DNA from: Roseateles puraquae
GTDB lineage: Bacteria; Pseudomonadota; Gammaproteobacteria; Burkholderiales; Burkholderiaceae_C
NCBI RefSeq assembly: GCF_002205845.1
Contig: NZ_NISI01000002.1
Coordinates: 186,001 to 250,000, forward strand
Direction of reading: 5' to 3'
DNA length: 64,000 nt
The position numbers and the translations under genes are program-made. Below the pieces are notes generated by a model that ran no database searches, was not told the origin of the DNA, and saw nothing but the letters and a program-made list of their open reading frames with translations. Below are positions 51,776-61,929 of the stretch, one piece after another (the stretch's first letter is position 1; each line of letters opens with the position of its first letter).

Positions 51776-54130
51776 ATGAACGCACCGCAAGACGGCTTCA
51801 TCGGCCAGAGCGTCAAGCGCCGCGAGGACGCGCGCTTCCTGACCGGCCGCGGCCAGTACACCGACGACATCCTGCTGCCGCGCCAGACCTACGGCGTCTT
51901 CGTGCGCAGCGCCTATGCGCATGCACGGCTGAACAAGGTCGACACGGCCGCCGCCGCTGCGGCGCCGGGTGTGCTGGGCGTCTACACCGGCGAGCATTTC
52001 AAGGACGTCGGCGGCCTGCCCTGCGGCTGGCTGATCAACAGCCTTGACGGCTCACCCATGAAGGAGCCCAAGCATCCCATCTTGGCGCACGGCAAGGTGC
52101 GCTATGTGGGCGATGCGCTGGCCCTCGTCGTGGCCGAGACCCTGGCCGAGGCCAAGGCCGCAGCGACGCTGGTGGAGGTCGACTACGAAGAACTGCCTGC
52201 GGTGGCCGACACCGCCACGGCGGCCGGCCATGCGGGCGTGGTGCACGACGAGGCGCCCGACAACCGCTGCTACACCTGGGGTTGCGGTGACAAGGCCGCC
52301 ACCGATGCCGCCATGGCCGGTGCCGCCCACATCACGCGGCTGCAGTTCCGCAACAACCGGCTCATCCCCAACGCCATCGAGCCGCGCGCGGCCAACGCCA
52401 GCTACAGCCCGGCCGACGAAAGCTACACCCTGTACGTCGCCAATCAGAACCCGCATGTGGAGCGGTTGCTGATGTGCGCCTTCGTGCTGGGCATCCCCGA
52501 GCACAAGCTGCGCGTGGTGGCGCCGGACGTGGGCGGTGGCTTCGGCTCCAAGATCTTCCTGTATGCCGAGGAGACCGCGCTGGTGTGGGCCAGCAGGCAG
52601 CTCGGCCGCCCGATCAAGTGGACGGCCGAACGCAGTGAGAGCTTCCTGAGCGACGCCCATGGCCGGGACCACGTCACCACGGCCGAGCTGGGCCTGGATG
52701 CCAACGGGCGCTTCGTCGGGATGCGGGTGCACACCACAGCCAACCTGGGCGCCTACCTGTCCACCTTCGCGTCCAGCGTGCCCACCATCCTGTACGCCAC
52801 GCTGCTGGCGGGCCAGTACACGACGCCCCGCATCTACGCGGAGGTGACGGGCGTGTTCACCAACACGGCGCCGGTCGATGCCTACCGGGGCGCCGGCCGG
52901 CCCGAGGCCACCTATGTGGTCGAGCGCCTGGTGGAGACGGCCGCGCATGAACTGAAGCTCGACCCAGCCGAGCTGCGCCGGCGCAACTTCATCACGACCT
53001 TCCCCTACGCCACGCCGGTGGGCCTGACCTACGACACCGGCGACTACGACGCCACGCTGCGCCAGGCGCAGGAACTGGCCGATGTGGCGGGCTTTGCGGC
53101 CCGCCGGGCGGCGAGCGAGGCCAAGGGGCTCAAGCGCGGGCTGGGCTACTCGACCTACATCGAGGCCTGCGGACTGGCGCCGAGCAACATCGCCGGTGCA
53201 CTCGGCGCGCGTGCCGGCCTGTTCGAGGCGGGTGAGGTGCGGGTGCACCCCACCGGCAAGGTCACGGTCTTCACCGGCAGCCATTCGCATGGCCAGGGGC
53301 ACGAGACGACGTTCGCCCAGGTGGTGGCCGACCGGCTCGGCATCCCGCTGGACGATGTCGACATCCAGCATGGCGACACCGGCAAGGTGCTGTTCGGCAT
53401 GGGCACCTACGGCAGCCGCTCGCTGTCGGTGGGCGGCACGGCCATCGTGAAGGCGCTGGACAAGGTCATCGCCAAGGGCCGCAAGATCGCCGCCCACCTG
53501 CTGGAGGCCAGCGAAGGCGACATCGAGTTCAAGAACGGCGAGTACCGCATCGCCGGCACCGACCGGGCCGTGCCCTTCGCCCAGGTGTCGCTGACCGCCT
53601 ATGTGCCGCACAACTACCCGCTCGACAAGCTGGAGCCCGGCCTCAACGAGAACGCCTTCTACGACCCCACCAACTTCACCTACCCGGCGGGCAGCTATGT
53701 CTGCGAGGTGGAGGTGGACCCGGCCACCGGCGTGGTGCGCATTGACCGCTTCACTGCGGTGGACGACTTCGGCAACATCGTCAACCCGATGATCGTCGAG
53801 GGCCAGGTGCATGGCGGGCTGGCGCAGGGCATCGGCCAAGCGCTGCTGGAGCATGGCGTGTACGACGCCGACTCCGGCCAGCTGCTCACCGGCAGCTACA
53901 TGGACTACGCCATGCCGCGTGCCGACGACCTGCCGAGCTTCACGGTGAAGACCGCCACCGGCACGCCCTGCACCCACAACCCGCTGGGCGTGAAGGGCTG
54001 CGGCGAGGCGGGCGCCATCGGCTCGCCGCCGGCCGTCATCAATGCCATCTGCGACGCCATCGGCGTGAAGGACCTGCCCATGCCGGCCACCCCCTGCGCG
54101 GTCTGGACGGCGCTGCAGGCCAAGGCCTGA
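51776..54130 (+). CDS. coxL: Molybdenum-binding large subunit of a CO-dehydrogenase-like hydroxylase (form II type)
   Basis: 784 residues of the xanthine-oxidase large-subunit family. The active-site loop reads [12 protein letters not shown], not the AYxCSFR of form I CO dehydrogenase, so true CO oxidation is unlikely; the AYRGAGR form is found in related hydroxylases acting on other substrates. The catalytic Glu is in [12 protein letters not shown] and the Mo site in [11 protein letters not shown]. The order coxS-coxL-coxM with divergent xdhC supports an assembled hydroxylase. Confidence 0.92.
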   Translation: MNAPQDGFIGQSVKRREDARFLTGRGQYTDDILLPRQTYGVFVRSAYAHARLNKVDTAAAAAAPGVLGVYTGEHFKDVGGLPCGWLINSLDGSPMKEPKHPILAHGKVRYVGDALALVVAETLAEAKAAATLVEVDYEELPAVADTATAAGHAGVVHDEAPDNRCYTWGCGDKAATDAAMAGAAHITRLQFRNNRLIPNAIEPRAANASYSPADESYTLYVANQNPHVERLLMCAFVLGIPEHKLRVVAPDVGGGFGSKIFLYAEETALVWASRQLGRPIKWTAERSESFLSDAHGRDHVTTAELGLDANGRFVGMRVHTTANLGAYLSTFASSVPTILYATLLAGQYTTPRIYAEVTGVFTNTAPVDAYRGAGRPEATYVVERLVETAAHELKLDPAELRRRNFITTFPYATPVGLTYDTGDYDATLRQAQELADVAGFAARRAASEAKGLKRGLGYSTYIEACGLAPSNIAGALGARAGLFEAGEVRVHPTGKVTVFTGSHSHGQGHETTFAQVVADRLGIPLDDVDIQHGDTGKVLFGMGTYGSRSLSVGGTAIVKALDKVIAKGRKIAAHLLEASEGDIEFKNGEYRIAGTDRAVPFAQVSLTAYVPHNYPLDKLEPGLNENAFYDPTNFTYPAGSYVCEVEVDPATGVVRIDRFTAVDDFGNIVNPMIVEGQVHGGLAQGIGQALLEHGVYDADSGQLLTGSYMDYAMPRADDLPSFTVKTATGTPCTHNPLGVKGCGEAGAIGSPPAVINAICDAIGVKDLPMPATPCAVWTALQAKA

Positions 54131-54140
54131 GGAGACGACG

Positions 54141-54908
54141 ATGAACTACCAAGTTGCTGCTTCCGTAGCCGCCGCCCGCCTGGGCGCCGACGACAAGTTC
54201 CTGGCCGGCGGGCAGAGCCTGCTCGGTGCCATCAAGCTGGGCCTGGCGGCGCCCGAAGGCCTGGTGGACGTGCGCCGCCTGCCCGAGCTGCAGGGCATCA
54301 GCGTGACGGGCGCTGCGGTGCGCATCGGGGCTGCCACGCCGCATGCGGTGGTGGCCGCCTCGCCCGAGGTGCGGCGCGCCATCCCGGCGCTGGCCGACCT
54401 GGCCGGGCGCATCGGCGACCGGCAGGTGCGCAATCTCGGCACCCTCGGCGGCAGCCTGGCCAACAACGACCCGGCGGCCTGCTACCCCGCAGCGGTACTC
54501 GGGCTCGGGGCCACGGTGCATACCGCCACGCGCCAGATCGCAGCCGACGACTTCTTCCAGGGCCTGTTCACCACGGCGCTGCAGGAAGGGGAGCTGATCA
54601 CCGCGGTGAGCTTTCCCATCCCGAAGGCCGCCGGCTGGCAGAAGTTCAAGCAGCCCGCCTCGCGCTTCTCGCTGGTGGGTGTGTTCGTCGCGCGCTTTGA
54701 CAGCGGCGTGCGCGTGGCCGTGACGGGCGCGGGGCCGGGCGTGTTCCGTTGCCATGAGCTGGAGGCGGCACTGGCCCACGACTGGAGCCCGGCCGCCGCC
54801 CGCGCGGTGAAGCTGTCAGCCGATGGCCTCAATACCGACCTGCACGGCACCGCCGCCTACCGCGCCGCCCTGATCCCCGAACTGGCCGCCCGGGCGGTTG
54901 CGGGCTGA
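54141..54908 (+). CDS. coxM: FAD-binding medium subunit of the molybdenum hydroxylase (CoxM-like)
   Basis: 255 residues of the vanillyl-alcohol-oxidase FAD fold. FAD contacts lie in KFLAGGQSLLG and NLGTLGGSLANNDPAA. The enzyme passes electrons to an acceptor. It is slightly shorter at the N-terminus than many CoxM proteins but keeps the AGGQSL loop. Ten bases after coxL; a GGAG precedes the ATG. Confidence 0.93.
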   Translation: MNYQVAASVAAARLGADDKFLAGGQSLLGAIKLGLAAPEGLVDVRRLPELQGISVTGAAVRIGAATPHAVVAASPEVRRAIPALADLAGRIGDRQVRNLGTLGGSLANNDPAACYPAAVLGLGATVHTATRQIAADDFFQGLFTTALQEGELITAVSFPIPKAAGWQKFKQPASRFSLVGVFVARFDSGVRVAVTGAGPGVFRCHELEAALAHDWSPAAARAVKLSADGLNTDLHGTAAYRAALIPELAARAVAG

Positions 54909-54925
54909 GCGGCGGGCCGGGTGGG

Positions 54926-55594
54926 TCAGCCCACCGGGCGCTCGTTTTCCTGGGCGGCGATCAGCGCTTCGCGCCAGAGGCGCGCGGGGATGAAGGTGCG
55001 CAGCTGCTCCATGGCCTTCTCGATGAGGGCCGGGTGCAGGCTGTGGTCGATGTGTGGCAGCAGGTCGGCCGTCACGTCGGCACCCAGGTCGACCAGGGCC
55101 TGGGCGGCATCCACCACGTGGCGGTAGGGGAAGCGCTGGTCGGCGATGCCGTGCAGCAGGTGTACGCACACATCCTGGGGCGCGCTCTCGGGGCGCGCCA
55201 GGTAGCCGCCGGCAAAGGCCAGCACGCGGCCCACGAGCGCCTGCTCGGCCTGAACGGCTTCGAGGGCCAGCAGCGCGCCATCGCCCACACCCGCCAGCGC
55301 CACGCGCTGCCAGGGCAGGCCGTGGCGGGCGGCCTCGAAGCGCAGGCGCTCGATCAGGTGCGGCACGGCGGCGTTGACGCCGGCTTCGTCCGGCGAGGCG
55401 CCGGGCCACCAGCGGCAGCGGCCTTCGGCATCCCGCAGCGGCGGGTGCAGGTGCAGCACCAGCGCCCGCGGGTATTGCGCCGCCAGGGCCGCGGCCAGCG
55501 GGGCGAGGGTGTCAGGGCCGTCAGGGGCAATGCCGCTGTCGGGCAGGAGGGCGAACAGCAGGTCAGGGGCTGTTGCATCTTGGGGCTGGCTCAT
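54926..55594 (-). CDS. YpfH-like carboxylesterase lacking the catalytic serine
   Basis: 222 residues of the phospholipase/carboxylesterase group. The nucleophile elbow, GxSxG in the family, reads [12 protein letters not shown] with Gly104 where Ser belongs. The Asp (HGIADQRFP) and His (HIDHSLHP) remain. It is therefore probably a pseudoenzyme, or has another activity. It stands between the two Mo hydroxylase sets, on the opposite strand, so it may simply be a neighbour; no signal peptide. Confidence 0.82.
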   Translation of the reverse strand: MSQPQDATAPDLLFALLPDSGIAPDGPDTLAPLAAALAAQYPRALVLHLHPPLRDAEGRCRWWPGASPDEAGVNAAVPHLIERLRFEAARHGLPWQRVALAGVGDGALLALEAVQAEQALVGRVLAFAGGYLARPESAPQDVCVHLLHGIADQRFPYRHVVDAAQALVDLGADVTADLLPHIDHSLHPALIEKAMEQLRTFIPARLWREALIAAQENERPVG

Positions 55595-55655
55595 GCCGGT
55601 ATTTTCGTCGCCTGCGGCTATCCTGGGGCGCCCTGCTCGCCGAGATGACGCGCCG

Positions 55656-56120
55656 ATGGATCTGAAAGTGAATGGCCAGGTCGTGGCCCTGCCCGAGATT
55701 GCCAGCGACCCCGCCATGCCGCTGCTGTGGGCGTTGCGGGATGGCCTGCAGCTCACCGGCACCAAGTTCGGCTGCGGCGTCGGGGCCTGCGGGGCCTGCA
55801 CCGTGCATCTGGACGGTCAGCCGGTGCGGTCCTGCGTCACGCCGCTGGGTGCCTGCGCGGGCAAGCCGGTCACCACCATCGAGGGTCTGGCCCCGGCCGG
55901 CTCGCCGCATGCGTTGCAGCTGGCCTGGCTGGCCGAACAGGTACCGCAGTGCGGCTACTGCCAGAGCGGCATGCTGATGGCGGCCGCGGCCCTGCTGGCC
56001 CGCAACCGCCGCCCGACGGATGCCGACATCGACGCCGCCATGACCAACCTCTGCCGCTGCGGCACCTACCCGCGGGTGCGGGCGGCGATCAAGCAGGCGG
56101 CCCAGGGGCTCAAGCCATGA
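55656..56120 (+). CDS. iorA: [2Fe-2S] subunit of isoquinoline 1-oxidoreductase-type hydroxylase (IorA-like)
   Basis: 154 residues with the two [2Fe-2S] sites in [20 protein letters not shown] and in [10 protein letters not shown] with LCRCGTYPR. IorA-type subunits pair directly with an IorB subunit and need no FAD subunit. Overlaps iorB by four bases. Divergent from the serine-less hydrolase. Confidence 0.93.
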   Translation: MDLKVNGQVVALPEIASDPAMPLLWALRDGLQLTGTKFGCGVGACGACTVHLDGQPVRSCVTPLGACAGKPVTTIEGLAPAGSPHALQLAWLAEQVPQCGYCQSGMLMAAAALLARNRRPTDADIDAAMTNLCRCGTYPRVRAAIKQAAQGLKP

Positions 56121-58447
56121 AGCGCCGTACCTGGTTGCTGGCCGGTCTGGGCGCGGCCGGCGCGCTGGTGGTGGGCTGGGGCGCGCTGCCGCCGCGGTCG
56201 CGCCTGGGCACGGCCCACAGGCTGCCGGTGGTGGCGGGCGAGGTGGGGCTCAATGGCTGGATCAAGATCGCCGCCGATGGCCATGTCGTGCTGGCCATGA
56301 ACCGCAGCGAGATGGGGCAGGGCGTGCACACCGGCCTGGCGCAGTTGGTGGCGGAGGAGCTCGATGTGCCGCTGCACACCGTGCGCCTGACAGCTGCCGG
56401 GCATGAGAGCCTTTACGGCAACGTGGCCACCATGCTCGGCAACATGCCCTTCGGCCCGCGCGACGAGGGCACTGTGCCCGAACGCATCGCGCACTGGGCG
56501 ACCGTGCGGGTCGCCCGCGAGCTGGGTATCAACCTCACGGGCGGGTCGTCGAGCATGGCCGACGCCTGGGAGCCGCTGCGCCTGGCCGCAGCCACGGCCC
56601 GCGCGCAGCTGCTGGGCGCGATGGCGCTCAAGCACAAGCTGCCGGTGGCCGAACTCACGGTCAAGGACGGCGTCGTCCACCATGCCAGCGGGGCGCTGGG
56701 CCATTACGGCGAGGTGGCCGCCCAGGCGGCGCTGACGCCGCCGGGCGAGGTGACGCTGAAGCCACCCGCGCAGTGGCGCCAGATCGGCCAGGCCCTGCCG
56801 CGCATCGACCTCGCCGGCAAGGTGAATGGCCAGGCCCGGTTCGGCCTGGACGTGCGCGAGCCCGGCCAGCTGTTCGCGGCGGTGCGGCACTGCCCCATGC
56901 TGGGCGGCGGCGTCGGCCCGGTGCGCAACCTCGCGCAGGTGATGGCCATGCCCGGCGTGCTGCGGCTCGTGAGCCTCGGGCCCATGACCGGGTCGACGGC
57001 GGCCTATGCTGTCGTGGCCCGCACCACCTGGCATGCCCAGCAGGCCGCCCGCGCGCTGGAGGTGGACTGGCAGGCGCCACCGTCGGGCCGGGTCGATTCG
57101 GCCACCGTGATGCAGCAGCTGGCGCAGGCCGCGCAGGCGGCGCATGACAGCGGCGGGGGCTTCGCCTTTCGCCGCGAGGGTGACGTGAAGGCCGGCCTGC
57201 AGTCGGCGGCACGGCAGGTCAGCGCGGTCTACAGCGCGCCTTATCTCGCGCATGTGACGATGGAGCCGATGAACTGCACCGTGCAGGTCCGCGACGGCGC
57301 GGCCACGGTCTGGGCGCCCACGCAGGTGCCCGGTGCTGCGCGTGAGGCGGCGGCCCGCGTGCTGGGGCTGCCCGATGAGGCGGTGACGGTGCACGTGACC
57401 TACCTCGGCGGCGGGTTCGGCCGCCGCCTGGAGGTGGACTTCATCGCGCAGGCCGCGCGCGTCGCGCTCGAATGTGGCGGCGCGCCGGTGCAGCTGGTCT
57501 GGTCGCGCGAGGAAGACATGACGCACGACTTCTACCGTCCGGCCGGAGTGGCCGTGCTGCAGGCGGGCCTCGGCGCTGACGGCCGGCCGGTGGCGCTGGC
57601 CATCACGAATGCCGGCGACGCGCTGGTGCCGCGCTGGCTGTCCCGCATCGTGCCGCGGGTCTCCGGTCTGATCGATGGGCTCACCCGCAACGGTTTCCCC
57701 GACAGCCGGGCCCTGGGCGCGCTCACCGCCCCCGGCGACGCCCCCGACAAGACGGCCGCCGAGGGCCTGTTCGACCTGCCCTATGCCGTGCCCGCGCTGC
57801 GCGTGGCGCATGTGGCCACGCACAGCGGCATCCCGGTCGGGTCCTGGCGGGCGGTGGGGCATTCGCACCACGCGTTCTTCCTGGAGAGCTTCATCGACGA
57901 GCTCGCGCATGCGGCAGGCGCCGACCCGGTGGCCTACCGCCTGGCGCTGCTGGACGGTCTGCCGCGCCATGCGGCGGTGCTCAAGCGCGCGGCCGAGGCG
58001 GCCGCCTGGGGGCAGCCGTTGCCGGCGGGTGTGGCGCGCGGTGTGGCCCTGCACGAGAGCTTTGGCAGCATCGTGGCGCAGGTGGTGGAGGTGACCCAGC
58101 TCGCCGGCCGGCCGCGCGTGCGGCGCGTGGTCTGCGCGGTGGACTGCGGCACCGTGGTCAACCCCGGCGTGGTGGCGCGGCAGATGGAGAGCGGCATCGT
58201 CTTCGGCCTCACGGCGGCGCTCTATGGCCGCATCGACGTGGTCCGCAGCGAGGTTCAGCAAAAGAACCTGCCCGACCAGCCACTGCTGCCGCTGGCGGAA
58301 TGCCCGGTGATCGAAACCTATTTCGTGCCGAGCGACGGCCCGCCGACCGGTGTGGGTGAGCCGGGTACCCCGCCCATGGCGCCCGCGCTGGCCAATGCCT
58401 GGTTTGCGCTGACGGGAGAGCGGCGACGCAATCTGCCGCTGATTTGA
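56117..58447 (+). CDS. iorB: Molybdenum-binding subunit of isoquinoline 1-oxidoreductase-type hydroxylase (IorB-like)
   Basis: 776 residues. The N-terminus ([19 protein letters not shown]) is a membrane/export signal. The Mo-cofactor region shows the duplicated domain typical of IorB, with [32 protein letters not shown] and the catalytic Glu in [10 protein letters not shown]. Such enzymes often oxidise aldehydes or N-heterocycles in the periplasm and pass electrons to cytochromes. No cytochrome gene follows; substrate unknown. Confidence 0.92.
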   Translation: MKRRTWLLAGLGAAGALVVGWGALPPRSRLGTAHRLPVVAGEVGLNGWIKIAADGHVVLAMNRSEMGQGVHTGLAQLVAEELDVPLHTVRLTAAGHESLYGNVATMLGNMPFGPRDEGTVPERIAHWATVRVARELGINLTGGSSSMADAWEPLRLAAATARAQLLGAMALKHKLPVAELTVKDGVVHHASGALGHYGEVAAQAALTPPGEVTLKPPAQWRQIGQALPRIDLAGKVNGQARFGLDVREPGQLFAAVRHCPMLGGGVGPVRNLAQVMAMPGVLRLVSLGPMTGSTAAYAVVARTTWHAQQAARALEVDWQAPPSGRVDSATVMQQLAQAAQAAHDSGGGFAFRREGDVKAGLQSAARQVSAVYSAPYLAHVTMEPMNCTVQVRDGAATVWAPTQVPGAAREAAARVLGLPDEAVTVHVTYLGGGFGRRLEVDFIAQAARVALECGGAPVQLVWSREEDMTHDFYRPAGVAVLQAGLGADGRPVALAITNAGDALVPRWLSRIVPRVSGLIDGLTRNGFPDSRALGALTAPGDAPDKTAAEGLFDLPYAVPALRVAHVATHSGIPVGSWRAVGHSHHAFFLESFIDELAHAAGADPVAYRLALLDGLPRHAAVLKRAAEAAAWGQPLPAGVARGVALHESFGSIVAQVVEVTQLAGRPRVRRVVCAVDCGTVVNPGVVARQMESGIVFGLTAALYGRIDVVRSEVQQKNLPDQPLLPLAECPVIETYFVPSDGPPTGVGEPGTPPMAPALANAWFALTGERRRNLPLI

Positions 58448-58839
58448 GCGAGCCGATCTTTGCCGGCGGATTTCCAGGGCACCTCGGAAATCTTTCTGGT
58501 TAGTAAAACACCGGCTTTCGCCAAACTGTCCGTGTGGCGGACTCGGTGAATATTCGCATTGAATATCCCATGACTTCCAGCATGGCTCCGCATGCGCTCT
58601 TGGCCGGCGACGTGGCGCTGTGCGCGCACCGGCATCTGCGCGCTGGCGCGATGGAGTTGTTGGGAAGTTGCAACATAAGTGTCACGGAGAGGCCTGCCCA
58701 GGCTCCGGGAAGACCCTGGATCGAAGCACAGGGATGACCTCCCAAGGGACCCCCTCCCTAACATGAGGTTTCGAGCCCGATGGCCGCGTCGCCCCACCCG
58801 GATTACGCAGGGTTCGAGATACCCCTTGATGGACCCAAT
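58448..58839. other. Intergenic control region before the TonB receptor gene
   Basis: About 390 bases without a convincing gene. It contains AT-rich DNA at 58540-58570 with a GAATATT repeat and the sequence GTTGCAACATAAGTG near 58667-58681, which has a CATAA -10-like core. Likely promoter and leader of the receptor; no certain operator found. Confidence 0.5.
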
Positions 58840-61800
58840 ATGCCTACGAACTCCACCCGCTTCAAACCCGCTCGCAAACCCATCGCGATTGCAGTGGTCG
58901 GTTTGATCCTGGCGCAGCAAAACGCGCTCGCCCAAACCCAGGCCCCGGAAACCAAGCCCGCCACCACGGCTGAAACTCCCGCGCCCAAGACCGACAACCC
59001 GCAGAAACTCGAAACGGTGGTCGTCACCTCGGGTTCGCGCATCAAGCGTGACAACTACAGCAGCACCGCCCCGCTGCTGGTGGTGAAGACCGAAGACGCT
59101 GCGCTGGCTGGCTACAGCTCGACCGCCCAGGTGCTGCAGGGCACGGCGGTGACCGGCGGCCAGGGCCAGATCAACAACGCCTTCGGCGGCTACGTCACCG
59201 ACGGCGGCCCCGGCGCCAACACCATCGGCCTGCGCGGCTTCGCCCCGACCCGCTCGCTGGTGCTGCTGAACGGCCGCCGCATGTCGCCCTCGGGCACGCG
59301 CGGCTCGGTCGGTGCCGCTGACCTGAACACCCTGCCGAACTCCATCGTCGACCGCATCGAAGTGCTGAAGGACGGGGCGTCCTCCATCTACGGCTCTGAC
59401 GCCGTGGCCGGTGTGATCAACATCATCACCAAGAAGGACCTGACCTCCATCCAGGTGGACGGCTCGGCCTCCCGCACGGTGGACGGCGGCGGCAACGCCT
59501 ACAACTTCTCGCTGGCCGGCGGCTTCGTCACCGACCGCACCCGTTTCCTGGCGTCGTACAACTACAACGCCATCACCGGCATGACGCTGGCCCAGCGCGA
59601 CTGGACCACCTGCAACACCGACTACCGCCGCACCAGCGTGAACGGCGTGGTGGGTGACTGGGGCAGCGCCGACACCATCGACCCGCTGACCGGCAAGCCC
59701 AAGTGCTACCCCATCACCGGCACGGGCTCCAACGGCGTGACGATCAACACCATCGGCACGAACACCCTGACCGGCGTGCCCGCCGTGGGCGCCACCGGCA
59801 CCAGCTTCAACCGCTGGCGTCCGAACTCCTCCGTCTCGACCGGCCTCGTGGGCTTCGAAGGCGTGGGCGGCGGCCAGACCACCAACACCAACATCCGCGA
59901 CACCTTCGACCCGCGTACGCTGAACCGCACGCTGTACTCGCCGGTGCGCAACCACAACATCTACGCCCAGGGCGGCGTGGACCTGGGTGTGCTGGGTGAT
60001 GCCGAGCTGTACTACGAAGTGCTGCTGAACCGCCGCGAGTCCTCGCAGGTTGGTTACCGCCAGCTGTCGCTGGACTACATCAAGGGCAGCCCGCTGATCC
60101 CCGCCAACCTGGCAGGCAGCACCTTCTCGGGCCCGGTGAACACCAGCAACGGCCAGAACGTCGGCGTGCGTGCCTTCATCGGCTTCGGCAACGACTACAG
60201 CAGCCAGAGCGTGGACTTCGTCCGCACGGCCGTCGGCCTGCGCGGCGCCATCCCGGCCTTCAGCTCGTGGGACTACGACGTGTCGTGGACGCACGCTGAA
60301 AGCCGCGGCTCCTACGCCCAGCAGTCGTTCCTGACCGACCGTCTGGCCAACAGCCTGAACGTCGTGGCCAGCGGCAGCGGCTTCGCTTGCGCCAACACGT
60401 CGGCCACCGGCTGCGTGGCGGCACCCCGCCTGACCTCGGCCGTCATCGGCGGCCAGCTGCCCCAGGCCTGGGTCGACTACGTGTGGCAGACCGTCACCGG
60501 CATGACCAAGTACAAGGAAGACGTGGTCACGGGTTCCGTCACGGGTTCGCTGTTCAAGCTGCCCTACGGCGATGTGAAGGGCGCCTTCGGTGCCGAGTTC
60601 CGCAAGAACAAGATCGACGACACCCCGTCGCTGGACTCGCAGAACAACAACCTCTACAACCTGACCTCCTCCGCCCCGACCCGCGGCAGCGACCAGGCCA
60701 CCGACTTCTTCGGCGAAATCGAAGTGCCGGTGCTGAAGAACCTGCCCCTGGCCAAGGAACTGACGGTCAACGCCTCCACGCGCTACGCCGACTACAAGTC
60801 CTACGGCTCTGACTCCACCTACAAGTTCGGCGCCATCTGGGCCCCGGCCAGCTGGATCACGCTGCGTGGCTCCAACGGCACGTCCTACCGCGCACCGGCC
60901 CTGTACGAGCAGTTCCTGGGTGCCACCACCGGCTTCCTGAGCAACCAGAACGACCCCTGCAACAACTGGGACAACCCCGCCCAGGCTGGCACGCCGCGCG
61001 CGGTCAACTGCAAGTCCGAAGGTCTGCCGGCCGGCTTCCAGGCCACGTCCAGCATCACCGTCGTCAACTCCGGCGGCCGTGCGGCCGGCCTGAAGGCTGA
61101 AACCTCGAAGAACGCCTCCTGGGGCGTGGTGCTGCAGCCCGAGCTGCCCACCGGCTGGGGTACGGTCTCTCTGGCGGTGGACCGCTTCGACCTGGTCGTC
61201 GACAACGGCGTCTCGCGCGCCGGCACGGCCAACATCCTGCAGCGTTGCTACGACAGCCCGGGCTTCCGCCAGGCCGGTGGCTTCTGCCGCCTGGTCGATG
61301 CTCGCAACACGACCTCGAACGCGCTGACCGTCAACGACAGCTACGTCAACCTGGCGACCGACATCGCCCGTGGCTTCGACTACACGGCCCAGTACACGAA
61401 CGAGATCGGCTCCGGCAAGCTGAAGATCGACCTGACGGTGACCGAGTACCGCTCGCAGGCCTACAAGCTGTTCGCGGACGATGCGCTGGATGACAACAAC
61501 GGCAACGTCGGCACGCCGAAGTGGTCCGGCCAGCTGGACGTGAAGTACAACCTCAAGAACTGGGGCGCGTACTACAGCCTGGAGTGGGTCGACAAGACCT
61601 CCAGCTACGCCTACTACGGCGAAGATCCGGCCACCAGCCGCTTCAAGCTGAACACCCCGAGCTACTTCCTGCACTCGGCCTCGGTCTCGTACAACGACTC
61701 GGTCAACAAGTGGAAGGCCACCATCGGCGTTCGCAACCTGTTCGACAAGAAGCCCCCGGTGATCTCCTCCGGTGTCTACAACCGCGTGGGCAATGCGCCC

Positions 61801-61863
61801 CTGTACAGCGGCTATGACTACCTGGGCCGTCGCCTGTTCGTGAACGTCTCCAAGACGTTCTGA
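58840..61863 (+). CDS. Large TonB-dependent outer-membrane receptor
   Basis: 1007 residues: signal peptide (AIAVVGLILAQQNALAQ), a Pro/Thr/Lys-rich spacer, TonB box QKLETVVVTSGSRIKRDN, a plug (about 60-190 with RSLVLLNGRRMSP and VEVLKDGASSIYGSDAVAG) and a large barrel ending VSKTF. The size and plug type resemble Caulobacter/Massilia-like receptors that take up peptides, plant polymers or complex nutrients. Start ATG at 58840 gives the signal peptide; an earlier ATG at 58780 does not. A terminator and a secreted peptidase gene follow. Confidence 0.92.
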   Translation: MPTNSTRFKPARKPIAIAVVGLILAQQNALAQTQAPETKPATTAETPAPKTDNPQKLETVVVTSGSRIKRDNYSSTAPLLVVKTEDAALAGYSSTAQVLQGTAVTGGQGQINNAFGGYVTDGGPGANTIGLRGFAPTRSLVLLNGRRMSPSGTRGSVGAADLNTLPNSIVDRIEVLKDGASSIYGSDAVAGVINIITKKDLTSIQVDGSASRTVDGGGNAYNFSLAGGFVTDRTRFLASYNYNAITGMTLAQRDWTTCNTDYRRTSVNGVVGDWGSADTIDPLTGKPKCYPITGTGSNGVTINTIGTNTLTGVPAVGATGTSFNRWRPNSSVSTGLVGFEGVGGGQTTNTNIRDTFDPRTLNRTLYSPVRNHNIYAQGGVDLGVLGDAELYYEVLLNRRESSQVGYRQLSLDYIKGSPLIPANLAGSTFSGPVNTSNGQNVGVRAFIGFGNDYSSQSVDFVRTAVGLRGAIPAFSSWDYDVSWTHAESRGSYAQQSFLTDRLANSLNVVASGSGFACANTSATGCVAAPRLTSAVIGGQLPQAWVDYVWQTVTGMTKYKEDVVTGSVTGSLFKLPYGDVKGAFGAEFRKNKIDDTPSLDSQNNNLYNLTSSAPTRGSDQATDFFGEIEVPVLKNLPLAKELTVNASTRYADYKSYGSDSTYKFGAIWAPASWITLRGSNGTSYRAPALYEQFLGATTGFLSNQNDPCNNWDNPAQAGTPRAVNCKSEGLPAGFQATSSITVVNSGGRAAGLKAETSKNASWGVVLQPELPTGWGTVSLAVDRFDLVVDNGVSRAGTANILQRCYDSPGFRQAGGFCRLVDARNTTSNALTVNDSYVNLATDIARGFDYTAQYTNEIGSGKLKIDLTVTEYRSQAYKLFADDALDDNNGNVGTPKWSGQLDVKYNLKNWGAYYSLEWVDKTSSYAYYGEDPATSRFKLNTPSYFLHSASVSYNDSVNKWKATIGVRNLFDKKPPVISSGVYNRVGNAPLYSGYDYLGRRLFVNVSKTF

Positions 61864-61881
61864 TCGCGTAAGTGATCCAAT

Positions 61882-61915
61882 GCCCTGGCAGCTTCGGTTG
61901 CCGGGGCTTTTTTTT
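61882..61915 (+). terminator. Rho-independent terminator after the TonB receptor gene
   Basis: Stem GCCCTGGCA (61882-61890) with TGCCGGGGC (61899-61907), one G-T pair, followed by eight T. It separates the receptor from the peptidase gene whose ATG is only 15 bases after, so peptidase expression must use partial read-through or an overlapping promoter. Confidence 0.9.
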
Positions 61916-61929
61916 GACGTGAGACTCCC

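Noticed and set aside
51776-54130. Form I aerobic CO dehydrogenase large subunit
   Set aside because: The active-site loop is AYRGAGR, not AYxCSFR, so the enzyme belongs with form II-like hydroxylases.
58534-58737. Small 67-codon plus-strand frame before the TonB receptor
   Set aside because: No ribosome-binding site, no family resemblance and codon use unlike neighbours; the stretch better fits promoter and leader DNA.
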